In this document: piece after piece, positions 1 through 11,629 of the stretch
How the letters are laid out: every line of letters starts with the position of its first letter
Numbering within the stretch: the stretch's first letter is position 1
Assembly (NCBI RefSeq): GCF_004379255.2
Contig: NC_056051.1
Location: forward strand, 6,164,062 to 6,228,061
Direction: 5' to 3'
Source of the DNA: Salvia splendens
Lineage: Eukaryota; Streptophyta; Magnoliopsida; Lamiales; Lamiaceae
Length of the DNA: 64,000 nucleotides
Translations under genes and position numbers: made by a program
Notes under the pieces: generated by a model
Told to the model about the DNA's origin: nothing
The model's database searches: none
Seen by the model: the letters and a program-made list of their open reading frames with translations, nothing else

Positions 1-1224
1 CTTTCCGTTATCGAAACATCTCCTTTCCTAGCTTGCTTTACCCCGCCGAGGGACTACAATGAGATCGGCTCAACTCGTTGCACAATTTTCCAAGTCGAAG
101 AGGAAGTCCTAATCGATTACCTCCAAGCTGAAGAAGATGAAGAAGAAAACCAAAATCAAAATCAAATTCAAAACGAAGAAGATGAAGACGAAGATGGCCG
201 ATTTGAAAATCTAATTCTCCATGAGCTTCACTACAATGAGCTCACTCGTTTCGATATTCCTCTCGGAGAATGGTTACCAGAATCAATGGTAGGGATCGCA
301 GCTAATGGATTGTTTCTTCTATACTTTCCGTTTGGGCATCCTGACATCCATCTTTTTATATGGAATCCTCTCACTCGTCAGTATATCGAGCTCTCCCGCC
401 CCAAACAATCCCTGTCGTATAATTTTAATTATAAGTTGTGTTTTGGATTCGGCGCGAGTCAAATTAGTGGGCAATATAAGGTCGTGTGCATCAATTGCGA
501 CGGATCTGCTCATCATGTGTACACCCTCGGGACGGGAGCATGGAGGCGTGTTGAAGCTGGCGCTGCTTCTGGTTTCAGATTCTATTTAGACGGGCGGGTT
601 GTGTGTAACGGAAACCTCCATTGGACTGTGTATGACTCCACTCGAACCTTGTCGATATGTGGTTTTGACGTTGAAACAGAATGTTTTAGCATCTTCTCCG
701 CTCCTCATGCCGCGGTAGATAAGCGTCTAATTGTGGAGTTGGGTGTTTTGAGGGACTGTCTGTGTGTTTCTTACGTGTGGAAGGATGAAATTTACATCTG
801 GTTGATGGAGGAATACCGAGTTGAGGAATCTTGGACCTTTGAGTACAGGTTGAGATATAATGCTGCTGATTTTGACTTTGGTGCTTGCACTGGAATAAAG
901 TCTGTTTATCCTATCAAAGTTTTCAGTGATGGTGACGTTTTAATGTTGATGGCGCCGAGACACATTGACTATGACTACAGAAAGAAGCGACTCATCTACT
1001 ACTCCGGCAAGACAGGTACTATTGAACAACTCGGTCTGATTTATGAACATCTCGGTCCGATTGATGAACCACTTAGTACGATTGGGTTATTCAATAGGCT
1101 TACGGAAAAACTCCGTATCATGGAGGAATTGTATGTGCGGAATCACCTTATCCATGCCATGATTTTCACTCCTGTCCTTCTCTCACTAAAGAGTTTTGGA
1201 ATTGAGAATGTAATCTTGTACTAG
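1..1224 (+). CDS. F-box protein with F-box-associated (FBA) domain, 5'-truncated by window edge
   Basis: The frame is open from the first base, so the true start and the F-box lie outside the window; 407 codons remain, ending in TAG at 1222-1224. An acidic Glu/Asp/Asn/Gln stretch (about residues 35-65 of the visible part) precedes the FBA region. Recognisable FBA blocks are NGLFLLY, IWNPLTRQY, FGFGAS, YKVVCI, VYTLGTGAWRR, GNLHWTVYDS and GFDVETECF, the order seen in At3g06240-like proteins. Such proteins are substrate receptors of SCF ubiquitin ligases: the F-box binds SKP1 and the FBA domain binds the target. A related but broken copy lies 1.8 kb downstream, so this is part of a tandem F-box group. 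The visible part has no frameshift. The substrate cannot be inferred. Confidence 0.88.
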   Translation, partial: LSVIETSPFLACFTPPRDYNEIGSTRCTIFQVEEEVLIDYLQAEEDEEENQNQNQIQNEEDEDEDGRFENLILHELHYNELTRFDIPLGEWLPESMVGIAANGLFLLYFPFGHPDIHLFIWNPLTRQYIELSRPKQSLSYNFNYKLCFGFGASQISGQYKVVCINCDGSAHHVYTLGTGAWRRVEAGAASGFRFYLDGRVVCNGNLHWTVYDSTRTLSICGFDVETECFSIFSAPHAAVDKRLIVELGVLRDCLCVSYVWKDEIYIWLMEEYRVEESWTFEYRLRYNAADFDFGACTGIKSVYPIKVFSDGDVLMLMAPRHIDYDYRKKRLIYYSGKTGTIEQLGLIYEHLGPIDEPLSTIGLFNRLTEKLRIMEELYVRNHLIHAMIFTPVLLSLKSFGIENVILY

Positions 1225-1470
1225 TTGGTATTAATATACTTATAGTGTTTGTTGTTGTCATGTTGTGTCAAATTTCTTATGAGGTCATGTTTGTGTTTGA
1301 CTTTTTCTTATTCTATATATGGTGTTTGGGTTTGATCTTATCATGTTTTGTTGTTATTTCTGTCGTGCTATTATATATGTCTTGGGGTTGCTGTCTATAA
1401 AAGGAAATGGAGTGATTTTATGTGGATGTACCAAATATGAACTGTTGTGGTCTATTGTCTATAATCTCGC

Positions 1471-1849
1471 TCTAGTTTATATTGTTAAGTCGCTTTGTTG
1501 TCTTAATTTAACAAGATGTGTTCGTGTTAAAGGTTTTCTTATTGTGCGGTGCTATTATATGTTATGTTATCATGTTGTGCTATTACGTGCAAGTTTGGTA
1601 GGGTAGATAACTCATCTAGGAATGTAATTCTATGAAAAAAAAATGTCATTTTTGTTTATACTCTAGTTTATATTGTTAAATCGCTTTGTTGTCTTAATTT
1701 AACAAGATGTGTTCGTGTTAAAGGTTTTCTTATTATGCGGTGCTATTATATGTTATGTTATCATGTTGTGCTATTACGTGCAAGTTTGGTAGGGTAGATA
1801 ACTCATCTAGGAATGTAATTCTATGAAAAAAATGTCATTTTTGTTTATA
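1471..1849. repeat. Two-copy direct tandem repeat, 191-bp unit
   Basis: Unit 1 (1471-1661) and unit 2 (1662-1849) are nearly identical. They differ by a few substitutions and by the length of a poly-A run. Both begin TCTAGTTTATATTGTTAA. The repeat lies in the 3' flank of the F-box gene and shows no coding capacity. The near-identity points to a recent local duplication. Confidence 0.9.
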
Positions 1850-3057
1850 ATTATATCCCTGGATGAGTTATCTAGCCTATCAAACATGGATTACTGTGCT
1901 TCAAAGTTATTGGACTCATTTTTGTGGATGCACCAAAATAACTATGATGAGTAGTATAATTTTTAGAAAGGAAGGAAGTGTATAGAGTAAGAAACCCTTA
2001 TCTTTGCTTAAATGAGTTCAAGTTTTGGTATTACACCATTTCCAGTATTTTCTCTATTTCCCTTACTTTATTACTCTCTCCCGTTTCTTTACAAATATAT
2101 TCATAAAAATCACCATATCTCTTTCTTGTTTTTGTATTTTATATTCGTTTCTTAATATTTTTGTTTCTAATATAAACTATTCGTTGCTATTGTGTTTGCA
2201 TTTGTACAAGATGTGTTTGTGTTGAATGTTTTATTGTAGTGTGGTGTTCGGATTTGTCCTTTTGATACTGTGTTGTTATCTTGTCTGGCTAGTGGAGTAT
2301 ATATATTGTGGGGCACTGTCTATATATGGAAATAGACTCATATTTGCTAGGGTGATTCAAGTTTTGGTATTTCACCCAACATTTTAAAAATCAGACCGAA
2401 TATTTAAAGTCTTCTTGAATAGGAAAAATCGATCTTTTCGATCATGAAACGATTGATGGTTGACCCGATTTGGCATCCGTGAATCCGTGATGTCAGAGGA
2501 TAGGATGGTTGTGGGATGCCTTGTTAAGGGGACTGACAAGGGACGAGCATTGTGAATTACCTTAATTGTTTCAAGTTAATAGATCTAGTAAACTTTTTTG
2601 GAAACAATCTAGCTAGTTCATATTATGAAGAAAAGATATTTATTTTGTAAGACAATTCACCTCCAACTGATAAGATCGAAGTCAGGCTATACAGTAAATG
2701 ATGAACTATTATTAATCATTTTAATAAAATCTAGTTGATCCAAAATAAAAACTCTTTAAAGTACCCAGCTAATTAAATTTTATACTAACAAATTATGATC
2801 GTACCTTGTCTTACATAGCTATATTGGTTATAAATATTCTATTGCGTTCCACTAATTAACAAGCCAGCTGTTGGCGTGTGAAGAAATTTCAACTACTTTG
2901 AATATTGTACATAAACGCGTTTCTAAGAAAAAGAAGACTTTTCCAAATTGGAAGGCAATGAGTCTTTTCTCCCATACTTTTCTAATTCAATTCCCTCTAC
3001 AACTGCAGCCAATTTATTCAAAAAATTTATTACTATCATACAAAACTCCCCCACAAA
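1850..3057. other. AT-rich intergenic spacer
   Basis: No gene, tRNA or element boundary could be recognised. The stretch separates the F-box gene from the F-box pseudogene and presumably holds the latter's old promoter. Confidence 0.5.
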
Positions 3058-3701
3058 ATGAAGGAAGAATTCTTCACAAAATCTACCATCACACATCACC
3101 ATCGACATCCTCTCCCGACTCCCCGTCCCAACCATTCCGATGCAATCCGTTTGCAAGTCATGGCTAGATCTTCTCAACACTCAAGAATTCATCAACCATC
3201 ATCTTTCCAACTCCAGCCCCGGCCTAGCTATCTTCCCCGAATTCCTCTCAGCAAAACTCTACGAATTCAAAGACGAGCCTAATCTCGAGCACCATGAGCT
3301 TCACTACAATCTCCTCATCCCCAAATTACAACACCCCCTAAGCGGATTTATATCAACGTCAGCAGCTTCTCTGGCGCAATGCCAACATCAGGCCTAACGC
3401 CCTCTCCATATGCAATCCAATCACCCGTGAATACATAGAAGTCCATTCACCTCAAGACTTCGACTACACGTACCCTCAAGTAATCACATTTGGATTTGGA
3501 GCCAGTAGAGTCAATAACGAACATAAGCTAGTTAGGGTTTTCCATGATTGCATACGTGATCAAGACACGTACAGAGTATTACGAATTCCTAAATCCGAGT
3601 GCCACGTGTACACCCTTGGAGCCGGTTCATGGAGGAGGGTCGCCCCTCCCACTCCCTTTGTGTACAACTGCCGTTCCATTGGGGCGTTTCTGAATAAAAA
3701 T
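3058..3701 (+). pseudogene. F-box/FBA pseudogene, frameshifted and interrupted
   Basis: An F-box is readable from about 3079 (LPSHITIDILSRLPV, then CKSWLDLL), but no start codon is in that frame. The nearest ATG (3058) is in another frame, which implies an indel near 3075. A second frameshift near 3380 moves the reading into an FBA region with NPITREYIEV, FGFGASRVN, VYTLGAGSWRR and VYNCRSIGAF. These match the blocks of the intact upstream gene, including a shared HELHYN segment. The reading stops at 3701, where an LTR fragment begins, so the rest of the FBA domain is lost. It is a paralogue of the gene at 1-1224. Confidence 0.85.
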
Positions 3702-4530
3702 TGATAAGCCTATTTCATGCATCGGTTTAGAGGGTAAAATGTAGGCTACTTGATCAGTTTCATGCGGAAAGCGAGTGTTAATTGTGCAGGAATGCCGCTT
3801 GACCAAGGCATCAAGACCAAACTGATCAAGTTGGCGCAGAAGGCGAAAAAGACCCAAAACAGTGTGGGTTGATCAAGGTGGTGATCAAGCAATTAGCCGG
3901 GGGACCACTACAGCTAGAAGGAGGACACGTATCGCATATGCGTCAATCAGTTATCAAGGACTACTACTGCGAAACAGAAAAGTGGACACGTATCGATAGA
4001 TAAGACGCGCAATCCCAGCAAGGACGAATATTCGCTGCCAAAGTTGTTATCACAACTGGAGTTGTTATCAAGGACGAATATTCTCTGCCCAAGTTGTTAT
4101 CATAGCTGGAGTTGTTACGAAAGGTCTATAAATAGAGCACGCAGCGCCATAGTGAACTTCCACTTCCGCTTCCGCTTCCGCATGTTCTTCGTTCCAAGTT
4201 CCTCCCAGTTCCAAAAAGCTTTGTTCCTTAGAGTAGAAATGGTTAGCTAGAAGGAGCGCGACAAAGACATCCAGATCTGTTCGGCGCCGTCTCAATTTCC
4301 GACCGAGGATTTCTCGAATTTATTCGCTTCTTACATTCTAGATCTAGTTGCTTAGTTAAATTTCTTGTTTGTTGCGTAGTTAAAAAAATCGTTCTTGTCT
4401 TGTATTTTGCACTTTCCCAGCTCTGTTCTGAATTCTTTTTTTTTTTAAATCAAAGTTATTTGTTTTCAGAATTTTCGTCTACTGTTCTAGCTTAGTTTTC
4501 CTGTTAAAATTCCAGATCCAGTGTTTGAAC
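3702..4530 (+). mobile_element. Truncated LTR related to the Athila-like family of this window
   Basis: It starts TGATAAGCCTATTTCATGCATCGG, very close to the starts of the LTRs at 48895 (plus) and 51585, 38575 and 24864 (minus). It shares their TGATCAAG-rich U3 and has a TATAAATAG box at 4125. After the TATA box it diverges, and it fades near 4530 without a convincing CA end or target duplication. No PBS or coding region follows. The right end is approximate. Confidence 0.7.
4021..4118. repeat. 50-bp direct duplication inside the LTR U3
   Basis: Two adjacent copies (4021-4070 and 4071-4118) begin AGGACGAATATTC and end GAGTTGTTA, with a handful of mismatches. They lie just upstream of the LTR TATA box, where duplicated enhancer-type repeats are common in LTR promoters. 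Confidence 0.8.
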
Positions 4531-6621
4531 TTTCATTATATTTGGACGAGTATATCATCGAGGATTGACGAAGACTAATAAATCATCAAAGCTCATACTA
4601 TTATATAAATCATCTCATCTGTTATAGAGTACACAGTCTGTCCACTGAAACAAAATAGCAAATTAATGGAGAGTCTTACTTTTTCCATTGCTCTTTTAAT
4701 CTTGCTATTGAATAGCTTTGCCTTCTCCTTGAATTCTGACACAGATAAAAATGCACTTATTTCCTTCAAAAAATCCATCACTTCCGACACTAATGCTATC
4801 TTGAGCACCAATTGGTCGCAAAACACACCAGTCTGCAATTGGATTGGTGTGTCGTGCGGCCTCAAACACAGCTGTGTCACTGCTCTCAATCTCTCTCGAT
4901 ATGACCTTGCTGGAACTGTTGCTCCCCATCTTGGAAACCTTACGTTTCTAAGATATTTGGACATCAGTTCCAACAGTTTTGTTGGGATATTACCCTTTGA
5001 GCTGTCTAAATTGCGTCGTTTGAAGGTGATGAATTTGGAAGCGAATTCATTCACCGGAGAAATACCAACATGGTTGGGCAGTTTATCTCAACTGGAGGAA
5101 CTCTACCTGTACAATAACTCTTTCTTAGGTAAAATTCCTTCGTCTTTGTTTAACAATTCCAAACTCCAGACTTTACAGATATTACGCTTGTACAGTAATA
5201 TACCTAGTGGATCCATACCACATGTTATCTTCAATGTGTCTTCCCTAAGAGAAATCAGAATTGCAAATAATAGCCTATCAGGTCGGCTCCCAATTGATAT
5301 GTGCAACAATATGCCCAACATCAAATTCTTGGCACTCTCTTATAACCTACTTGAAGGGCAGATTCCGTCAAATATATGGAAATGCACACATCTTGATGTC
5401 TTGTCATTATCCTTCAACAATTTCAGTGGAAGCATTCCACGTGAAATTGGAAGATTGGGCATGCTTACAGAGTTGTACTTGGGGTACAATAGTGGTTTTC
5501 AAGGTACAAATATTTCTTCTTTCTTCTATATGTGAAATTATAGAGTCCAATCATTATGTGATGCAATATATTTATGTTTTCGTGTCATTTGTTCTTATTC
5601 ATAAAGTATAAATGATACATTTATATCAAATAGAATGTGCTGATATATAACAATCACAGGAGGAGTTCCATCGGAAATAGGGAATCTTTCAAGGCTAGAG
5701 ATATTAAGTATTGCCGGCGCTTCTCTAACAGGAGATATCCCATTTTCAATCTCCAGCATGTGTTCCTTGACAATGTTGAGTTTATCTGACAATAGTTTGA
5801 CAGGTACTTGCTTCATCAAATCATTATGATATACATTTACAGATCTCAAGTAATGAGAAAATTATATCGAAAATTGAAAACTTTAATCTGGTTCGGTTAA
5901 TTCTTATATTTTTTACAAAAATATTCATCATTATAAAAATTTTCTTTTTGCTTTATTTTTATGATAACCAAACAAAAAATAAAAAATTTTATGTACAATT
6001 ATGATATATATAAATGAATAAGATCAGATGAAAACTTTACCTAAAAGCTACAAACTTTATTAATTATTTTATGTTTTGTTGTTTTAGATTTTAAATTTAG
6101 CTATTTTTTGCAATTCTATTAAGGGCGAAATAGTCTATTTATACAAAAAAGTTATTACCATTAATAGATATTTATTTATAGTGGCTCCAGAGGATTATTA
6201 TAATGCAAAACTCAATCTAAATATAAAAACGCAGAACCAAAGCATACGGAGGTGATTATTAGGCCATTGTTAGTTTATTTTTAGGTCATTCTAATAAGCA
6301 TGGCATAAAATAATTTAAAAATAACCTCAAACCCGGATTCTATAAAATGACTTGAAACTGAGACCTTCCGTGTTTTTGGATAATTATTGTTCATCTGATT
6401 GGCAAATCGTTCTGCATTTTATTTCTGTAATAAGATGCATTTTTGTATTGATCACTTTCCGTCTACAAATATTATTTTGCTTAGAAAATGATGACTTATA
6501 GAGCTTTGTATTAAGAATAATATCTGCTCTTGAAGGACTTATTCCTCGGAATATCTGGAAGTGTAAAAATCTTGAGATCTTGAACTTAGAAAACAACAAT
6601 CTCAGTGGCAACATCCCTCGT

Positions 6622-7666
6622 CAGCGGCGGATCCAGGTGGGGTCGGGTGGGGTCGACCGACCCCACTACCGTCTCCGGAGTGCCACCGGAAAGCTGCCTC
6701 CGACCCTACGGCATCCATGAATCCGCCCCTATTCCACACAGAGAGAGATGAGCGGTGAGGCTGTGACTACGTCTGGAATATGGAGGCGGCACAGTGGACG
6801 TAGCCACCGTGAATGAAGAGAGGGGAAGAAGAAGCTTTTTTTTTCAGTTTATGCTCGTCGTGTTGTGGGCGAGGAGAGAGAGACTGAGGGGCAATAATTA
6901 GAAGTCATTTAATTTTCTTTGTTTTCCATGTACTCCATTTACTAGGTAAATTTAAATAGCTTAGCTGGCATCACTTTCTATTATAGATAATTAATTCTAA
7001 TTTTAAATTAGTCTCAGAATTTATTCTTTACTTGTTTATTTCAAATATAGTAAAGTAATTATTTTGATATCTATTTTAGCCAAATAAGAATTTGAATAAT
7101 TTGTATATTATATTTTAATAAATTATCTTATTAAAACTTAGGACATAACTTGAAATGAATGATGATAATATAAGTATCATTTTTTGATTTTTTAAAAAAT
7201 TTAGTTCTATAATTTAACATTTCAAACATTGTTTTTATACTTTCTAAATTTTGGTAAAAAAAACTATACTCCCTCCGTCACATAAAAATATGTTCACTTT
7301 TCATTTTTTCGTTCTTCCTATAAAAATATGGGCATTTCCATTTATAGAAAGTTATCCCAATTTATTACTCATATACATCAAGTTATTTACAATTTATAGC
7401 ACTATTAAAACACTATATCCACTAACACTACTTTAACTATCCTTCTGTTCATCTTTCTTACTTTATCAATTTTGTCTTAATTCTCGTATCATATCATATG
7501 CCCGTATTTTTATGGGATGGAGGGAGTATGTCGTTCTCACATTAAAAAAAGTACTCATTGGCCCTAATTAAATTAATATTTTTTTATTAAAAAAATTATT
7601 CTATTATTATTTTTGTTGTTTGATTCGAGTTCGACCCAAGATATTCAGTTCGTGGATTCGCCATTG
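6622..7666. mobile_element. Non-autonomous hAT-like DNA transposon
   Basis: Its ends are CAGCGGCGGATCCAGG on the left and GTGGATTCGCCATTG on the right, imperfect inverted repeats of hAT type. It is flanked by a perfect 8-bp target duplication, TCCCTCGT (6614-6621 and 7667-7674), inside an LRR exon of the receptor-kinase pseudogene. Its 1,045 bp hold no transposase. A Stowaway element is nested within it. Confidence 0.88.
7269..7526. mobile_element. Stowaway-type MITE nested in the hAT element
   Basis: Terminal inverted repeats CTCCCTCCGTCACATAAAAA and its complement TTTTTATGGGATGGAGGGAG are flanked by TA on both sides (7267-7268 and 7527-7528), the hallmark of Tc1/mariner-derived Stowaway MITEs. 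Confidence 0.88.
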
Positions 7667-8825
7667 TCCCTCGTACAATTGGAAATGGTTGTACTTGAGT
7701 TACAACCATTACAAATTCTTTATCAAATACTATCCCGTTAAGAAAATTAAAGAAAACAAGTAGGATTTTTTTTTCCAATTTGACATAATATCATCAATAT
7801 GGAAGTTCTGTTTAAATTATTACTATATCACTTAAAGTACGTCTAATAACGTACTAATTTATATTAATAGAATTTATATATGTTAAATGTTTATTAAGGT
7901 TGGCAATTCCTTATGATCCCATCTTCCATATTCAACATATCAACTTTGAAGAATTTACAAATTACATATAATGACTTTTCAGGTACTCTTCCATCATATT
8001 TCGGAAACTCACTAATCAATCTTGAAAAGCTTTTTTTGGGTTATAACAGACTCAGTGGCTCAATTCCAAGCACTATCGCCAATGCTTCTAAACTTACAAT
8101 CTTGGAGATGCATGGCAACTCATTTAGTGGCTCTATACCCCTCTTCGGTAATTTGAAGCTCCTACATTCACTTCTCCTTTTCGAAAACAATTTGAGTGGA
8201 GCAGAATTCACTACTCAGGAATTCGCAATAAACCATCTCGGATTAGGTTGAGTAATCTTAACACTTTCAATTGGGATTTGAATTTATCTGTGGAGCAAAA
8301 TGGCCTTGAAACCTTATAAAGGGATTCCATTTTTTCTGATTCTTTTTGTTGCCCATCAATTAACACCCAATTTTTTCCTTTTTGTAATCATATTTTTTTC
8401 ATGATTCAAGGTCCCATTCTAATTGTAACTAGAAATTTGACGTATTAGTAAGAAGGTGGATATATGATTCGAAATATTTCAGTAATGTGTGTGTGACACC
8501 TACAAGTACTGTGAATATGTCAAAACGAAATTGGATAGACATTAATATGGCAATAGCCCAATAATCAGCTTAATGATCAAATATGGCCCAATTTCTGGAT
8601 CTGGACTGCTCTGTTTTAGCTTCATCTTTCAATACTAGTATACTAATATATTGGGCCATATCTTTCGTTCATTACAAATGATTTACTTTGTTGGATCAGC
8701 TGCATTGCATGTAAGTTGAAACCAACGAAGACCTTGTCTTTTGGCACAATGGAACTAGGCTAACCTGCGGCGAATTTTGAATTTCCAATTTCCATACATA
8801 TCAAGACATCCCAGTTCGTTTAATA

Positions 8826-9035
8826 CTACTTCCGTACTAAGATAGTTGAGTCGTATTCCTTTTTGTTTGTTCCAAGGTAGCTGAGTCATTTCCTTTTTTG
8901 ATATAAACTTTATTCTCTCTTACTTTACTCTTTTTTCATCCGTTACTTTTCTTTCTCCACTTTAATCTTTAACAAATCAATTTCTTGAATCTCGTGCCCA
9001 AAATAAATGCCCCAACTACCTTGGGACGAAGGGAG
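8826..9035. mobile_element. Stowaway-type MITE
   Basis: Ends CTACTTCCGTACTAAGATAG and CTACCTTGGGACGAAGGGAG are flanked by TA. It lies 9 bp from the next MITE. Confidence 0.75.
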
Positions 9036-9044
9036 TAATAAATA

Positions 9045-9295
9045 CTACTACCTTCGTCCCACAATAAGAGTCACACTTCGTCATTTTGGTCTGTCCCACA
9101 ATGAGAGTCGCACTTCATTTTTACCATAAATGGTAAGTAGTTTTTATGTTCCACTACACTTCACTCACATTTTATTATAAAACTAATATAAAAAATTGGG
9201 TCACACATTCCGCCAACTTTTTCAATTCATTATTCTGTACATTTCTTAAAACTCGTGCCACAATAAAAGTTACTCTTATTATTGGACAGAAGGAG
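9045..9295. mobile_element. Stowaway-type MITE
   Basis: It starts CTACTACCTTCGTCCCACAATAAGAG and ends TTATTGGACAGAAGGAG, with TA at both flanks. The internal part is AT-rich and non-coding. Confidence 0.78.
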
Positions 9296-10096
9296 TATTT
9301 TTAATAAGAAATATTTTTAAATTATTCAGTTTTATGCTCGATAAGTTATTGATAAAATATTCAGCATTAAAGTGTCATAGTATATGATTGAAAAAATATA
9401 AAAGTAAGCGAGGAGGGAATATTCTTTAGTAAATTAGTTAAGGTTTGAATTGTGATGTAAATATTTGGAGTGGCTCTTAATATCCTTTTATTTAGATTTA
9501 TTTACGGGTAAGTTAAGTCCAGGGTTACTTTAGACCGGTAAAGATTTTGGTAAATTTTGAACTTGAGATAATAATTTTATTGTTAAAAGTAAAAGTTGAT
9601 TTGCAGTGGATCAAATAATCTTTTTTCAGACATTAACCAATCTACCATGTCAACACATAAAAATTCTTCAGACATTTAATCTCACATTTAGGCATTCCAC
9701 CATTAGTTCATCCGTCATCATAAGTTACTATCTAGGAGAACAAATGGCGAATGAATTTTTTAGTTTATTAGTTTCTGTACACTCGTATACTTGTGAAGTA
9801 ATTACTATCCAATCCTTAACATTAAATATCCCAAACACATACGGTAAAATATACAGAAACACGAAAATTACAATATAAATTAACATTAGTAATACTATTA
9901 CACTAGTAATTATAGATTTTTAAGCATTACATTGCGCACTTGTACAGAAATTAGAAAAGCTTTCATCCATAAAAAGGCGACTTTAATGTCTCTTTATTTT
10001 ACTTCTAGTATTTAAGCGCCGACATAGGTATTTGTTACAGTGGGAATACGTGGATAAAAGTGATCGGTTAGGGTCCGGATATGGGACTGCAATTTC
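9296..10096. other. AT-rich spacer / 3' flank of peptide gene A
   Basis: No gene or element boundary recognised. It lies downstream of the minus-strand peptide gene A and must contain its 3' UTR and polyadenylation site, which I cannot place. Confidence 0.5.
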
Positions 10097-10618
10097 TCAG
10101 GGACGTTGCGAGGTGTGATACGGTGGTGGGCACTTGGTGTACCTTGACCTTCCAGTGCAATAAAGTCGTCTGGGATTCAATGCTTTACGGGTTGGGTCTC
10201 CGACTTTTATTCTAAATCTAAACACAAAACAAGAATATAAAGTGTATCAATATGGGATGTAGGATATCATAAAACCTTATTGCAATGCATACTCACTTAT
10301 AACAATCATGTTCAAACTAAGTGTGTGAGTTTGGATTTGGATTGTTACGCATAATTTTGTGTGTGTGTATATGTGTGTATTCAATCAAAACAAGGACACA
10401 TATACAATTATTCATTATCAAGCACTCATATGTAAACATATATCTGTATAATCATAAATTTACATTAATTAAATACTCCAAAATAGAGAGATAGATTAAA
10501 AGAACATACACTGGGTATCGGTATTCTGCGCAAGTTTCCTGGCTAAAGCGACTTGGGGGGACATTATCAGAATAATTGCGATCAAAATGTAAACAAAAGC
10601 AATTACTTTCCTACCCAT
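10097..10618 (-). CDS. Small secreted peptide precursor A (71 aa, two exons)
   Basis: Exon 1 is 10618-10510 (109 nt), the intron 10509-10204 (GT-AG, phase 1), and exon 2 10203-10097. The 71-aa product starts MGRKVIAFVY and has a hydrophobic signal peptide ending near VALA-26, followed by RKLAQN. A basic variable region leads to a C-terminal core, Cys52-x8-Cys61, followed by PPPYH. The exon 1 length, intron phase and MSPQVALARKL segment match paralogues B, C and D in this window, which supports the model. No premature stop is seen. The two-cysteine tail with prolines recalls plant phytocytokine precursors (for example CTNIP/SCREW-type peptides), but that link is an inference and the family is not identified. 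The A tail spaces its cysteines wider (x8) than B, C and D (x5). Confidence 0.7.
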
Positions 10619-10679
10619 ATTTGAGATTGAAATTTAGTTAAAAGAGTGTTGGAGATGTTTTGTTGGATTTGCTCATCAA

Positions 10680-10775
10680 TTTATAGATAAATGAGTGGAA
10701 GAGAATAGGAATTAAGAAAATTCAATTCCAAGATTGACGTAGGTGTGGTGTTTTTCCACTAGCACATGGGCATGG
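10680..10775 (-). promoter_or_regulatory. Promoter of peptide gene A
   Basis: On the gene strand a TATA-like CTATAAATTG lies at about 10686-10677, about 65 nt upstream of the ATG. A TACGTCA (complement of TGACGTA, 10735-10741) lies 117 nt upstream. The adjoining TTTTTCCAC...CACATGGG block is shared with the paralogous promoters of B, C and D. The W-box half of the shared module is lost here. Confidence 0.55.
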
Positions 10776-11058
10776 GGAATGAAAACGAAGCAACCTCAAT
10801 AATTTTGTCGTTTAGGATTTCGACAATGTTTGAAACCGCTGTTTGATCTGACTGATCTGACTCATACATACCCTCAAGGTATTCTCTTATTTCTGACTTT
10901 TTCCTTGTGCAAGTAATTTTGAGTGTAATCAATAATCTAGATTATTGAAAACGAGAATATTAGTGTTGCTTTAAAATATCAGAATTAATAAGTCAATAAA
11001 ATCAACACCCTAAAATTCATCTCCTTGCAAATGTTCTACTTAATTAAATTGTTTATTA

Positions 11059-11290
11059 CTTCCTCTGTTCACCAATACAAGGGTAGTTTTAAACAGTCAC
11101 GAGTTTTAAAAAATGTAACAGAAAGTTGGTTGAAAAGGTTAGTCGAATGTGGTCCTACTTTTATGAGAAAATATGAGTAGATAAAATTAGTGGAATGAAA
11201 TGTCCATTACCAAAATTATAAAAAATAAATGGAAAGTTTATTAGTTGACGGACGCAAAAAAATGAGAAGTTTATTGGTGGATGGAGGAAG
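11059..11290. mobile_element. Stowaway-type MITE
   Basis: Ends CTTCCTCTGTTCACCAATA and TATTGGTGGATGGAGGAAG are flanked by TA. It sits between peptide gene A and the copia relic. Confidence 0.75.
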
Positions 11291-11629
11291 TAGTAGAAAA
11301 AACCAATTCAAAGGCTCAATTTTCCCAGATAGTATATGAGATCATATTCGTTAATAAGTGATTAACCATGTTACTCGATCTAATTTCTTTTACCAAAAGT
11401 TGTCTAGTTCATGCTAGTTATTCAATCCACTTGAAATTATATTTCAACTAGCCCGAGTTTACGTACAATAAAAAGCCCCTTCAATCTTGGTATGTCAATT
11501 AATATTAAGGAACACAAACGAAAGCGTCACAGAAAAACAAAAGATTAAGGTGTGGTGAATATTTGTGTCTTTCATATAAAGTGTGTTTTTCTTTGCGCCC
11601 TCAATTTTAATTATTTTTCAAAATTTTCC

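Larger units (their letters stand above)
4666..8251 (+). pseudogene. LRR receptor-like kinase pseudogene (EFR/Xa21-like ectodomain, no kinase)
   Basis: The start at 4666 gives a signal peptide (LLILLLNSFAFS), an LRRNT cap with the CNWIGVSC motif, and about nine LRRs in exon 1 (4666-5503). Exon 2 (5660-5803) is exactly 144 nt, two 24-residue LRRs, with phase-1 introns at a repeat glycine, as in LRR-XII kinases. A third LRR exon starts at 6536 (IPRNIWKCKNLEILNL) and is split at 6621 by a hAT element, resuming after 7674. A further LRR block is at about 7905-8251 (IPSSIFNISTLKNL, GTLPSYFGNSLINLEKL) and ends at a stop soon after FENNLSGAEF. No transmembrane segment or kinase domain follows before 9.3 kb. 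Receptors of this type act in pattern-triggered immunity at the plasma membrane; this copy can at most make a secreted LRR fragment. Confidence 0.85.

Noticed and set aside
2025..2225. 66-codon hydrophobic frame
   Set aside because: Phe/Leu/Tyr-rich translation of AT-rich spacer, no initiation context or splice structure.
10097..10203. RALF or CLE peptide identity for the small peptide genes
   Set aside because: RALF needs four cysteines and a YISY-type motif, and CLE needs a terminal 12-13-residue RxxPxGPDPxHN-like motif; neither is present.
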